This document shows positions 7,783-15,586 of a stretch of DNA of 20,834 bases, one piece after another. The stretch's first letter is position 1. Every line of letters begins with the position of its first letter. Source of the DNA: Prosthecobacter debontii. GTDB taxonomy: Bacteria > Verrucomicrobiota > Verrucomicrobiia > Verrucomicrobiales > Akkermansiaceae. The stretch covers positions 1 to 20,834 of the forward strand of contig CAMCXJ010000013.1 of NCBI GenBank assembly GCA_945883455.1. Direction: 5' to 3'. The position numbers were made by a program, and so were the translations under genes. The notes beneath the pieces were generated by a model, which was given only the letters and a program-made list of their open reading frames with translations, ran no database searches and was not told the origin of the DNA.

Positions 7783-8394
7783 ATGAGAATCCCCACATCC
7801 ATCACCATTGCCATTTGCGCGGCCATCGCTTTCGGCAGCGCCTGCGCCGCATCCCATTACGTGGACTTGGGCGGCGACGACGCGAACTCCGGCCTCGAAG
7901 GCAGCCCGTGGCGCACACTTGCCATGGCCTGCAACTCAGTTGAGGCGGATCAGGGGCACACCATCCACATCGGCGAGGGGATTTTTACGGAAACAAAAAT
8001 CCTGAAGCTCAAAAGCGGAGTCAACCTGATCGGCGCGGGTTCCGGGAAAACGAAAATCCTCGTGAACCACCCCTTCAGCCTCACCGACGCGGTGCCCGGC
8101 GCTAACCCGCATGTGCACACTTTCCCGGAACATTTCGTCCTCCAGATGAATGGCGGCAATCAGGTGGTCAAAGGCTTCGCGCTGGACGGCCAGGAAAAGC
8201 GCTGCCACGGCGGGATCTTCGCGCCTATGGCGCGGAACGTGGTCTTCGAGGATCTCCATATCACGGATTTCCGCTACAGCGGGCTCTGGGTCATCGAGGC
8301 GCACGACACACGCTTCCGTAACTTCCTCTTCCTATACACATCCTCGCGTGATCATCACATGGCCTTCCACGGCATCACCCAGCGCGTGGAGTGA
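7783..8394 (+). CDS. Truncated secreted right-handed beta-helix protein (pectate-lyase-like)
   Basis: The 203-residue product has a signal peptide (residues 1-23, ending near ACAAS). It then shows the opening of a pectate-lyase-like parallel beta-helix: SHYVDLGGDDANSG and GSPWRTLAMACNSV, followed by TIHIGEGIFTETKILKLKSGVNLIGAG, VVKGFALDG, VVFEDLHITDFRYSGLWV and HDTRFRNFLFLY. Such DUF1565-like N-terminal regions usually continue for several more helical rungs, so the frame seems to stop early at the TGA 8392-8394, mid-helix. Beta-helix proteins often bind or cleave polysaccharides, but no catalytic residues can be named here. A gene fragment in another frame follows at once, which suggests a deletion rather than a natural end. 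The start codon overlaps the stop of a possible 33-codon frame as ATGA. It could be nonfunctional. Confidence 0.6.
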   Translation: MRIPTSITIAICAAIAFGSACAASHYVDLGGDDANSGLEGSPWRTLAMACNSVEADQGHTIHIGEGIFTETKILKLKSGVNLIGAGSGKTKILVNHPFSLTDAVPGANPHVHTFPEHFVLQMNGGNQVVKGFALDGQEKRCHGGIFAPMARNVVFEDLHITDFRYSGLWVIEAHDTRFRNFLFLYTSSRDHHMAFHGITQRVE

Positions 8395-8395
8395 A

Positions 8396-8719
8396 AAAAG
8401 AAAAACCGGTGCGCAGCAAGGCAGCACACAAAGCCCCCTTGGCGACGCGAAGCTCCACGCCGGGGAATGGATCAGCCTGAGGGCCGGGCAGCAGATTGAA
8501 ATTTCCCTGGCCATCGGCGAGCGCCCCGGCGGCATGGTCGGCTTCCTTCTTGAGGTCGAGAAAGAGGGCGAAACCTACCGCACCGCCCCGGACGGCAGGA
8601 AAATCCTGCCCCTTTTCACCACCCATCCGTTCACGGATGCGGAGCGGAATGAAATCCAGGGCCGCATCGGCGGTTACGAGTTCGAATGGGAGAAAGTCAC
8701 GGTTTTCGGAACCCGTTAG
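8396..8719 (+). pseudogene. C-terminal gene fragment without a start codon
   Basis: This frame is open up to the TAG at 8717-8719 and reads like real protein, for example GEWISLRAGQQIEISLAIGE, RPGGMVGFLLEVEKEG, ILPLFTTHPF and YEFEWEKVTVFGTR. It has no ATG, GTG or TTG between the end of the beta-helix gene and this conserved-looking stretch. Upstream in the same frame lies only the shadow of the beta-helix gene. The GERPGG segment and following strands recall the last part of secreted PA14-like or carbohydrate-binding-like domains in Verrucomicrobia, from memory and not verified. The simplest reading is the tail of a second gene, fused to the truncated beta-helix gene by a deletion. An alternative is a single gene broken by a frameshift near 8392. 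Confidence 0.55.
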
Positions 8720-8740
8720 TTTCGGGTGTGATTTTTTTAC

Positions 8741-8869
8741 CGGGTAGGGCTGGACCGCCGCGCCGCGCCCACTTCACCTTCTTCCGCGGGAGGCTAAATC
8801 TTCCTCTTCGTTTTCGCCCCGCCACACGCTGAAAATCAGGGACGACCACGGCGGGATCGTCCCTACCCG
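8741..8869. repeat. Element with 9-bp terminal inverted repeats (MITE/REP-like)
   Basis: CGGGTAGGG at 8741-8749 and CCCTACCCG at 8861-8869 are perfect 9-bp inverted repeats that bound a 129-bp GC-rich segment. Inside its right end is a perfect 8-bp hairpin, AGGGACGA at 8838-8845 with TCGTCCCT at 8857-8864. The segment has no coding capacity that I can support and lies between the gene fragment and the gyrA 3' end. The architecture suggests a small dispersed element, but only one copy is present in the window. Confidence 0.4.
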
Positions 8870-8871
8870 AT

Positions 8872-8896
8872 CCACACCCGGCAACTACCGGCGTGG
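8872..8896 (-). other. Hairpin downstream of gyrA
   Basis: Seven bases past the gyrA stop, CCAC and CCGG at 8872-8881 pair with CCGG and GTGG at 8888-8896 around a six-base loop, with a small internal loop. No T-run follows in the gyrA direction, so this is not a classical intrinsic terminator. It could still protect or end the transcript together with the adjacent inverted-repeat element. Confidence 0.3.
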
Positions 8897-8902
8897 GGCG
8901 GA

Positions 8903-11500
8903 TCATTCCTCCGTTTCGGGCGCGGCGGCGGGTTCGTCGGATGGCTCGCCGGGTGAATCCTCGCCGTCGGGGATGACGAGGGAGATGTCCTGGAGTTTCT
9001 CGCCGGGCTTGAGGGTGAGGAGTTTCACGCCCTGGGCGTTGCGGCCGGTTTCGCGGATCTCGTTGACACGGATGCGGATCGACTGGCCGGTCGAGGTCAT
9101 GAGCATGAGTTCGTGCGTGTCCTCGACGGAAAGTGCGCCGACGAGCGGGCCGGTCTTTTCCGTGACCTTCATCGTGATGATGCCCTTGCCGCCGCGCGAT
9201 TGCTGGCGGTATTCCTCGAAGGCGGTGCGCTTGCCGAGCCCGTTTTCCGAGGCGACGAGGAGGGTGTGGTTCTGCTCGACGAGCGCGAGGCCGACGACGT
9301 AATCCCCCTCGACCGGACGGATGCCCATGACGCCCTGCGAGGAGCGGCCGAGCGGGCGGGTGTCCTGCTCGGAAAAACGGAGGCTGATGCCCTCGTGCGT
9401 GACGAGGATCACCTCGTTGTCGCCGGAGGTAAGCGTGCAGCCGATCAGTTCGTTTTGCTCCTCGAGGATGATCGCGATCGTGCCGGCCTTGCGGTAATTG
9501 CGGAATTCGTTGAGCGCGGTCTTCTTCACTTTCCCGGTGCGGGTGGCGAAGAACACGAAGCCCGCTTCCTCGCGGAACGTGATGTCGTTTCCGTTTTCAT
9601 CGACCGTGCGCTCAAGACGGAGCATGGCGGCGATCTTCTCGTCTGGCTGGAGATCGAGAACGTTGCGGATGCTGCGCCCGACGGAAGTGCGGGAGCCTTC
9701 GGGGAGTTCGTAAACTCGCTCGACGTAGAGGCGGCCGGTGTTGGTGAAGAACAGCAGGTAATCGTGAGCCTGCACGGAGAAAAGGTGCTCGACGAAATCG
9801 TCCTCGACGTCTTTCGCGGTGGCCTTGGTTTCCATGCCCTTGAGGCCTTTCCCGCCGCGGCCCTGGAGGCGGTATTCGGTGGAGGGCGTGCGCTTGATGT
9901 AACCGCGGTGCGAGAGGGTGACGATCATCGCGTCGTTGGCGATGAGGTCTTCCATCGCGACCTCGCCGACTTCCGCGACGATGGGGCATTTACGGGGAGT
10001 GGCGTACTTGGCTTTGATCGCCTGCAGCTCGTCCTTGATGATGGTGAGCACACGCTCCTCGCGGGCGAGGATGTCCATGAGATCGGTGATATCGACGAGG
10101 ATTCCGTCGTATTCGCCCTTGATCTTGTCGCGCTCGAGGCCGGTGAGCTGATAGAGGCGGAGCTCGAGGATCGCATTCACCTGGCGCTCGGAGAAAACAT
10201 ATCTATCGCCCTGAATGGCGGCCTGGGAGCGGAGCAGGATGCCGAGACCTTCGGCGGTGGCGGCGCTGAAAGGGTAGGCGGCGAGGCGCTCGCGGGCTTC
10301 GTCGCGGTTTTTTGAATCGCGGATGATCTTTATGAAATCGTCGAGATGACCTAGCGCGAGTAGATACGCTTCTAACAGCTCGGCGCGTTCCTCCGCTTTC
10401 CCTAACAGGTAGCGGGTGCGGCGGATGACGACCTCGCGGCGGTGCTCGATGTAGCAGTCAATCGCCTCCTTGAGGGAAAGCTGTTTCGGGCGTTGCTGGT
10501 GGATCGCCAGCATGTTCACGCTGAACGAGGTCTCCAGCGCGGTGAGCTTGAAGAGCTGTGCGACGACGACCTGCGGGCGGGCATCGCGTTTCAGCTCGAT
10601 CTCGATACGGGTTTCCTCATCGGAAAGGTCGCGCATGCCGGAGATGCCGGTAAGGGTTTTCTCGTTCACCAGCTCCGCGATGCGGGTCTGGAGCACGGCG
10701 CGGTTCACGCCGTAGGGCACCTCGCGGATGATGATCATCGACTTGCCGTTCTCGTTTTCCTCGATCTCGACTTTACCACGCAGGCGCATGGAGCCGCGGC
10801 CGGTGCGGAAATAATCCTCAATGCCGCGGATGCCGCGAATCTCGCAGGCGACGGGGAAATCCGGCCCCTTGATGTATTGCATCAGGCCGGGGAGATCGAT
10901 TTTCGGATCGTTGATCATCGCGCAGATGCCGTCGATCACCTCGCCGAGGTTGTGTGGGGCGAGATTGGTGGCCATGCCGACGGCGATGCCGGTGCCGCCG
11001 TTGACGAGGAAATTCGGAAACGCGGAAGGCAGCACGGAAGGCTCCTGGAGGGTGCCGTCATAGTTCGGGACGAAATCGACCGTGTCCTTGTCGAGGTCTT
11101 CCATCATCGCCATGCCGAGCGGATGGAGGCGCGCCTCGGTGTAACGCATGGAGGCCGCCGCATCGCCTTCAACCGATCCGAAGTTTCCCTGACCGTCGAC
11201 GATCAGCTCGCGCATCGACCACGGCTGGCCCATGTTCACGAGGGTGGAGTAGATCGAGGAATCGCCGTGCGGGTGATAGTTACCCATCGTTTCACCTACG
11301 ATCTTCGCACACTTCACGTGTGACTTGGAAGGAGTCACGCCGAGCTGGCGCATGGCGAAAAGCACGCGTCGCTGGGAGGGCTTGAGGCCGTCGCGGACAT
11401 CGGGTAGCGCCCGGGAAATGATGACGGACATCGAATACTCGAGGAACGACTGCGAGAGTTCGTCGGCGACGTTGATAGGCTTGATGGAATCGTTGGACAT
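8903..11500 (-). CDS. gyrA: DNA gyrase subunit A
   Basis: GyrA is the breakage-reunion and DNA-wrapping subunit of the cytoplasmic A2B2 gyrase that introduces negative supercoils. This 865-residue protein has the winged-helix core with catalytic Tyr120 in AAASMRYTEARL. The coiled-coil tower follows, then a C-terminal beta-pinwheel carrying the GyrA-box QGRGGKG at 546-552. That box marks gyrase rather than topoisomerase IV. The tail is acidic (PDGEDSPGEPSDEPAAAPETEE). In the quinolone-determining segment HPHGDSSIYST, Ser81 matches E. coli Ser83, but Ser85 sits where E. coli has Asp87. The start MSNDSIKPINVADEL is typical. It is the last gene of a leftward run after gyrB and a two-gene cassette, 12 bp from the cassette's last stop. 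Confidence 0.98.
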   Translation of the reverse strand: MSNDSIKPINVADELSQSFLEYSMSVIISRALPDVRDGLKPSQRRVLFAMRQLGVTPSKSHVKCAKIVGETMGNYHPHGDSSIYSTLVNMGQPWSMRELIVDGQGNFGSVEGDAAASMRYTEARLHPLGMAMMEDLDKDTVDFVPNYDGTLQEPSVLPSAFPNFLVNGGTGIAVGMATNLAPHNLGEVIDGICAMINDPKIDLPGLMQYIKGPDFPVACEIRGIRGIEDYFRTGRGSMRLRGKVEIEENENGKSMIIIREVPYGVNRAVLQTRIAELVNEKTLTGISGMRDLSDEETRIEIELKRDARPQVVVAQLFKLTALETSFSVNMLAIHQQRPKQLSLKEAIDCYIEHRREVVIRRTRYLLGKAEERAELLEAYLLALGHLDDFIKIIRDSKNRDEARERLAAYPFSAATAEGLGILLRSQAAIQGDRYVFSERQVNAILELRLYQLTGLERDKIKGEYDGILVDITDLMDILAREERVLTIIKDELQAIKAKYATPRKCPIVAEVGEVAMEDLIANDAMIVTLSHRGYIKRTPSTEYRLQGRGGKGLKGMETKATAKDVEDDFVEHLFSVQAHDYLLFFTNTGRLYVERVYELPEGSRTSVGRSIRNVLDLQPDEKIAAMLRLERTVDENGNDITFREEAGFVFFATRTGKVKKTALNEFRNYRKAGTIAIILEEQNELIGCTLTSGDNEVILVTHEGISLRFSEQDTRPLGRSSQGVMGIRPVEGDYVVGLALVEQNHTLLVASENGLGKRTAFEEYRQQSRGGKGIITMKVTEKTGPLVGALSVEDTHELMLMTSTGQSIRIRVNEIRETGRNAQGVKLLTLKPGEKLQDISLVIPDGEDSPGEPSDEPAAAPETEE

Positions 11501-11512
11501 AGGGAAAATTTA

Positions 11513-11896
11513 TTAGGCGCGGTGGAGCGCGTTGGCGGAGACGAAAAGGTTACGGACGCGGAAAGCGGCGGGGGATTCTTGAAGGAGGATGGCTTTCATA
11601 TTGGGGGATTTGGCCGCGAAGTAGGGCACATGCATTTTGCGGCAACTGAGGTTCACCCAAGAAGGCGCCGGGAGGTTATGCACTTGGCTGAGGTAAGCGG
11701 CGGTGGAAGCAACGAAAGCATCCGCATAGCCGTGGTCTCCTAAAATTTGCGAGATAAGAATCGGTTCATCCACGAGGAGGGCGGAATCGGGATTTGATTT
11801 AAAGCGATCTAGGAAATTGCGGATCGCGTAGCTGAAATCCGTTGAATTTACAACCATTGAGAGGCTGTTGCGAAGAGTTTCGTTACTGCGGCTCAT
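11513..11896 (-). CDS. Small partner protein of the nucleotidyltransferase (putative toxin-antitoxin component)
   Basis: The ATG overlaps the TGA of the upstream nucleotidyltransferase as ATGA (11893-11896), a sign of translational coupling. The 127-residue product has no signal peptide or membrane segment. Its C-terminal half (PAPSWVNLSCRK, PYFAAKSPNMKAILLQESPAAFRVRNLFVSANALHRA) recalls the region after the helix-turn-helix in proteins that sit beside AbiEii or DUF6036-like nucleotidyltransferases in Actinobacteria. This is from memory and unverified. The N-terminal 45 residues show no convincing helix-turn-helix. Local GC is visibly lower than in gyrA and gyrB, suggesting acquisition. An antitoxin or regulatory role is inference from the pairing. 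It is followed 12 bp later by gyrA, so its transcript probably continues into an essential gene. Confidence 0.65.
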   Translation of the reverse strand: MSRSNETLRNSLSMVVNSTDFSYAIRNFLDRFKSNPDSALLVDEPILISQILGDHGYADAFVASTAAYLSQVHNLPAPSWVNLSCRKMHVPYFAAKSPNMKAILLQESPAAFRVRNLFVSANALHRA

Positions 11897-12456
11897 GGTT
11901 TGGGAGAGGAGTTGAGTTCTGATATTAGTTCCTCAATGTAGAAACGGACACGAGGGTGCAAAGGGCTTTCCTTGTAGTAGCGTACTACAATGTCGCAAGC
12001 CGTCGTGGCATCGCTGATGCGATTGATTTTCAGCAGCGTGATGATGTCCGCACGGTCACCATCGCCCGTTGCCTCGGCGACTCGGCTGGCAAGGCATTTC
12101 ATAGCTAGCAGGTATTCGGAGGTTGGACGCATGATGCGCAGGTTACTGAATACGGGCATGCCGTCGGACGTGAATTCGGCGTCGTCGGAAATGAAGCCTT
12201 TGACCCCGTCATTCAACCAGTCCGGCTCGAATCCGAATTCCTCCGCGACTTGGATTGCAGAGGAGGTGACTTCACGTTTCGGAACAAAAATACCGTCCAC
12301 GTCGCGGGTTGATTCCCTTGCGTCGAAAGCCAAAACCATTGCGGCTCCGCCGAAAATGCAGATTTCTCCCATGACTCCTTTATCGCGCAGCAACTCGTTC
12401 AGGCGCGCTAGCGCGGCCAGAATCTGTTCTTTGGTGAGTTTGTCTTTCGGAGGCAT
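11893..12456 (-). CDS. Nucleotidyltransferase-like protein (DUF6036/AbiEii type)
   Basis: The 187-residue protein carries the core signature of small nucleotidyltransferases: the glycine motif CIFGGAAMVLAF (Gly36-Gly37) followed by STRDVDGIFVP with Asp52 and Asp54 as likely metal ligands. Downstream helices contain LRIMRPTSEYLLAMKCLASR and DRADIITLLKINRI, matching the layout of DUF6036 and AbiEii-like families, in which a Lys and later Asp residues support catalysis. Related proteins act as toxins that modify RNA or partner proteins, but many are uncharacterised. It begins 41 bp after the gyrB stop, just past a palindromic repeat, and overlaps its downstream partner by 4 bp. The pair interrupts the gyrB-gyrA operon on the same strand. 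No ribosome binding site is evident before the ATG. Confidence 0.78.
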   Translation of the reverse strand: MPPKDKLTKEQILAALARLNELLRDKGVMGEICIFGGAAMVLAFDARESTRDVDGIFVPKREVTSSAIQVAEEFGFEPDWLNDGVKGFISDDAEFTSDGMPVFSNLRIMRPTSEYLLAMKCLASRVAEATGDGDRADIITLLKINRISDATTACDIVVRYYKESPLHPRVRFYIEELISELNSSPKP

Positions 12457-12470
12457 GGGATAAAATTAGA

Positions 12471-12496
12471 CATGGCGGATGCAATCCGCCGCCACG
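12471..12496 (-). repeat. 26-nt palindromic repeat, copy 2 (REP-like)
   Basis: This is the reverse-strand copy of the repeat at 7023-7048, with one mismatch in 26. The hairpin here is perfect: GGCGGAT at 12474-12480, loop GCA, ATCCGCC at 12484-12490. It begins one base past the gyrB stop codon (TAA at 12498-12500) and fills much of the 41-bp gap before the nucleotidyltransferase gene. Confidence 0.65.
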
Positions 12497-12497
12497 G

Positions 12498-15044
12498 TTA
12501 TACATCGAGGTTGCGGACGTTGAGTGCGTTGTCCTCGATGAAGCGTTTGCGGGGTTCGACGATGTCGCCCATGAGGACGTCGAACATTTTGTCGGCTTCG
12601 ACGGCGTTGTCCTCGTCGAGGCGGACGCGGAGGAACTGGCGGGTTTCCGGATCCATGGTGGTTTCGAAAAGCTGCTTGGCGTTCATTTCGCCGAGACCCT
12701 TGAAGCGTTTGATCTGCACGCCCTTGGCGGAGATTTCCAGCACCTTGGAGAGGATATCGGAAACGACGAAGATGGGGGTTTTGGTCTTCTTTTCGCCGTC
12801 GCCTTCGGAGAGTTCGAAGATGGGAGTATCCATGGAGTGGAAGACCTTGGTATCGATGCCGAGTTCACGCAGTCGCGCGAAAAGTTTTGCAATGGCATTG
12901 GATTCGTGGAGCTCATGGAGCACAGCGCGGCGGGAGGGGCCGGTGATCTGGGCGAGTTCCTCGTCGCTGAGCTGCTCGTCGAAGAGGCCTAGGTCGCGGT
13001 TTTCGGTGGCGAAGACGGACAGGGCGGCCTCGTCGGTAAAATAGAGGACGGCCTCGACGTTGCCCTCGCGGATGCGAACCATGTATTGTGGGAGATGGCC
13101 GTCGGCGCGGCGGGCATCTAGGTAATGCTGGAAATTGCCGCCGTTGCCCGCGATGGATTTCTGGAAACGGGCAAGGGAGGAGAGGTTTTCCAAAATGCCC
13201 TTCAGTTCCTCGGCGGTGAACTCACGCGAGTGATCGAAGTTGCGGAGAATGACTTCGCCGGCACCGAGGTCGATGAGGATCTTGTTGAGTTCGTCGTTGT
13301 CCTGGACGTATTCGGAGCGTTTTTTGCGGGTGACGAGGTAAAGGGGAGGCTGGGCGATGTAAAGGTAGCCGCTTTTCACGAGGGCCGGCATGTGGCGGCA
13401 GAAAAACGTTAGCAGCAAGGTGCGGATGTGGGAGCCGTCCACGTCGGCATCGGTCATGATGACGATCTTGTGGTAGCGGACTTTGCTAATGTTAAAGGAG
13501 CCGTCCTGCTCGCCATCGCCGATGCCCGCGCCGATGGCGGTGATCATGGATTGGATTTCCTTGTTCTGGAGGGCGCGGTGGAGGCGGGCTTTCTCGACGT
13601 TGATCAGCTTTCCACGCAGCGGCAGGATGGCCTGGGTACGGCGGTCGCGGCCTTGTTTGGCCGAGCCGCCGGCGGAGTCACCTTCGACAATGTAGAGTTC
13701 GGATTTCGCGGGATCGCGCTCCGAGCAATCGGCGAGCTTGCCGGGCAGTCCGCCGCCGGACAGGGCGGATTTGCGGACGGTCTCGCGGGCCTTGCGTGCG
13801 GCCTCGCGGGCGCGGGCGGCGTTGACGGATTTCTCGATGATCTTGCGGGCGAGGGCGGGATTTTCCTCAAAGTAGGTGTTGAGTCCTTCGTAAACGATGG
13901 AGGATACGACTCCCTCGATCTCGGAGTTCACAAGCTTGCCTTTCGTCTGCGAGGAGAAGCGCGGGCTGGGCATTTTCACGGAAATGACGCAGACCAGACC
14001 TTCGCGGACGTCATCGCCGGAGAGGGCGGGATCTTTGTCTTTCAGGATCTTGTTGGCCTTGGCGTAGGCGTTGATCGCACGGGTTAGCGCGGTGCGAAAG
14101 CCGGTGAGGTGAGTGCCGCCGTCGGCGTTGGGAATCGAGTTCGCAAAGCAGAGGATCTGGTCGTTGTAAGAATCGTTGTATTGGAAAACGACATCCGCGA
14201 AGACATCCTCTTTCGTTTGCTTGCCATCGTAGTCGTAATCGATCTCGCGCTTACCGTTGATGATGACCGGATTTTCGTGGACGACGTTCTTGTTTTCGCA
14301 AAGCTGCGCGACGAATTCGACGATGCCATCCTTGTAAAAAAATGAGGCTTTTTTCGCGGACTCGGGGCGCTCGTCGTCGAGCTCGATGGTGAGACCTGGG
14401 TTGAGGAAGGCGAGCTCGCGAAGACGGGTGGCGAGGCGGTCGAACTGGAAGACGATGGTATCGACGAAGATCGTGGCGTCAGGGAAAAAGGTGATCGAAG
14501 TACCAGCTTTCTTGGAATCGGCGTCACCGACGATGTGAAGTGGCTCGGTGGTTTTGCCGCGCTCGAAGGCGATGCGGTGTACTTTCCCGCCACGGGTGAT
14601 GTCCGCGCGGAACCAATCGGAAAGGGCGTTCACACATTTCGCGCCGACGCCGTGGAGGCCGCCGGAGTATTTGTAGGCGCCTTGGCCGAATTTTCCGCCA
14701 GCGTGAAGATTCGTGAGCACGAGTTCAACGGCAGGGATACCGAATTTCGGGTGCATGTCCACAGGGATGCCGCGGCCGTTGTCGGAAACGGTGATCGAGC
14801 CGTCCACGTGGATGGCGACCTTGATCTTCGAGCAGTAGCCGGCGAGGTGCTCGTCGATGGAGTTGTCGAGAACCTCGAACACGCAATGGTGGAGGCCGCG
14901 CTCATCGGGATCTCCGATATACATCCCTGGGCGCTTGCGGACGGCCTCAAGGCCTTCGAGTTTGTCGATCTGTCCGGCGTTGTATTCCTGCTCGGCTCCG
15001 ACCTTGGTTTGGGCCTGTTCTGGCTCGTTGGGGATATCTGACAT
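12498..15044 (-). CDS. gyrB: DNA gyrase subunit B
   Basis: GyrB is the ATPase subunit of gyrase and partner of GyrA. This 848-residue protein shows the GHKL ATP site (EGLEAVRKRPGMYIGD at about 30-45, Asn61 in LDNSIDEHLAGY, SDNGRGIP, GGLHGVGAKCVNALS), the transducer domain, and the TOPRIM domain with EGDSAGG (454-460) and TDADVDGSHIRT. The tail carries QIKRFKGLGEMNAKQL. Between PPLYLV and that tail lies an extra region of roughly 150 residues, as in other Gram-negative GyrB proteins with an insert in the TOPRIM part. I chose the ATG at 15044, giving MSDIPNEPEQ. The frame extends to 15218, but those extra 58 residues are low-complexity and unlike GyrB. No clear Shine-Dalgarno is seen. Confidence 0.97.
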   Translation of the reverse strand: MSDIPNEPEQAQTKVGAEQEYNAGQIDKLEGLEAVRKRPGMYIGDPDERGLHHCVFEVLDNSIDEHLAGYCSKIKVAIHVDGSITVSDNGRGIPVDMHPKFGIPAVELVLTNLHAGGKFGQGAYKYSGGLHGVGAKCVNALSDWFRADITRGGKVHRIAFERGKTTEPLHIVGDADSKKAGTSITFFPDATIFVDTIVFQFDRLATRLRELAFLNPGLTIELDDERPESAKKASFFYKDGIVEFVAQLCENKNVVHENPVIINGKREIDYDYDGKQTKEDVFADVVFQYNDSYNDQILCFANSIPNADGGTHLTGFRTALTRAINAYAKANKILKDKDPALSGDDVREGLVCVISVKMPSPRFSSQTKGKLVNSEIEGVVSSIVYEGLNTYFEENPALARKIIEKSVNAARAREAARKARETVRKSALSGGGLPGKLADCSERDPAKSELYIVEGDSAGGSAKQGRDRRTQAILPLRGKLINVEKARLHRALQNKEIQSMITAIGAGIGDGEQDGSFNISKVRYHKIVIMTDADVDGSHIRTLLLTFFCRHMPALVKSGYLYIAQPPLYLVTRKKRSEYVQDNDELNKILIDLGAGEVILRNFDHSREFTAEELKGILENLSSLARFQKSIAGNGGNFQHYLDARRADGHLPQYMVRIREGNVEAVLYFTDEAALSVFATENRDLGLFDEQLSDEELAQITGPSRRAVLHELHESNAIAKLFARLRELGIDTKVFHSMDTPIFELSEGDGEKKTKTPIFVVSDILSKVLEISAKGVQIKRFKGLGEMNAKQLFETTMDPETRQFLRVRLDEDNAVEADKMFDVLMGDIVEPRKRFIEDNALNVRNLDV

Positions 15045-15255
15045 AGTGCAGGGATAGAGTCTGAAATCCCCTGCGGGGAAACAAGGACTTATTCCCGAAT
15101 TCCCGACGAAATGAAGTGGCGAAAGCAACCACAGGGACACAGGAGAAACATGGCGAAGGGTGTCCGCTTGGATCTGGCAATCATGATGGTTTCGATTGGG
15201 GCGAATATGGGCTTGCATGCGGAAAGCACCTAGAAGAGATTTTCTCCCTCGACAT

Positions 15256-15330
15256 GCACGAGTAGCTCAGCGGTAGAGCAACCCGTTTACACCGGGTCGG
15301 TCGGCGGTTCGATCCCGTCCTCGTGTACCA
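15256..15330 (+). tRNA. tRNA-Val(TAC), CCA encoded
   Basis: A complete cloverleaf is visible. The acceptor stem GCACGAG pairs with CTCGTGT (the first pair is G.T), followed by discriminator A and an encoded CCA at 15328-15330. The D-arm contains TAGCTCAGCGGTAGAGCA. The anticodon stem ACCCG/CGGGT closes the loop TTTACAC, giving anticodon TAC for the GUA valine codon. The T-arm has the TTCGATC loop between GGCGG and CCGTC. It stands alone between divergent gyrB and mraZ. The 211 bp separating it from gyrB show no gene. Confidence 0.95.
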
Positions 15331-15549
15331 GTTTTTCAGTTTCTGAATTTCACGTATTTCGTATCCGTGCAAAGAGCAGTTTTATGAGGTAAATGTACAC
15401 CAACCCTCAAAAACCACGTAAAATTGGGGTTATTTCTTCAAAAAAGATGATAATCACGATTTCAAGTAGCTAAATTCGCAGTCCGAATAACTTGTAACTG
15501 ATTGAATGTCAGTGTGTTTTGAAATACCAAGGAATTTTCTACTTTCTGC

Positions 15550-15586
15550 TTGTAGATAAAGTGTACAAAAGTGTAGATTGCTTGGG
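15550..15586 (+). promoter_or_regulatory. Candidate mraZ operator/promoter with 10-bp-spaced GTGTA repeats
   Basis: GTGTA occurs at 15561-15565 and again at 15571-15575, exactly 10 bp apart. TTGTA lies at 15550-15554 and TTGGG at 15582-15586, each about 11 bp from its neighbour. MraZ in E. coli binds TGGGN repeats at 10-bp spacing in its own promoter, so the spacing here suggests autoregulation with an altered core sequence. A weak promoter TTGTAG (15550) to TAGATT (15574), 18 bp apart, would overlap the repeats. The surrounding AT-rich 279 bp between tRNA-Val and mraZ show no gene. Confidence 0.35.

Noticed and set aside
9113..10315. Open frame of 400 codons on the + strand opposite gyrA
   Set aside because: It is a GC-driven shadow of the gyrA codons. 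The translation is biased toward Glu, Gly and Val, without recognisable motifs.
10442..11323. Open frame of 293 codons on the + strand opposite the gyrA N-terminal part
   Set aside because: A second shadow of gyrA; the opposite frame encodes the unmistakable catalytic domain.
15045..15218. 58-codon upstream extension of gyrB
   Set aside because: The added residues do not resemble GyrB, and the ATG at 15044 gives a normal N-terminus.
15181..15372. Open frame of 63 codons antisense to the tRNA region (contains TRTGSNRRPTRC)
   Set aside because: It is the reverse-strand translation of tRNA-Val and its flanks, a well-known spurious product, with no start signal or independent support.
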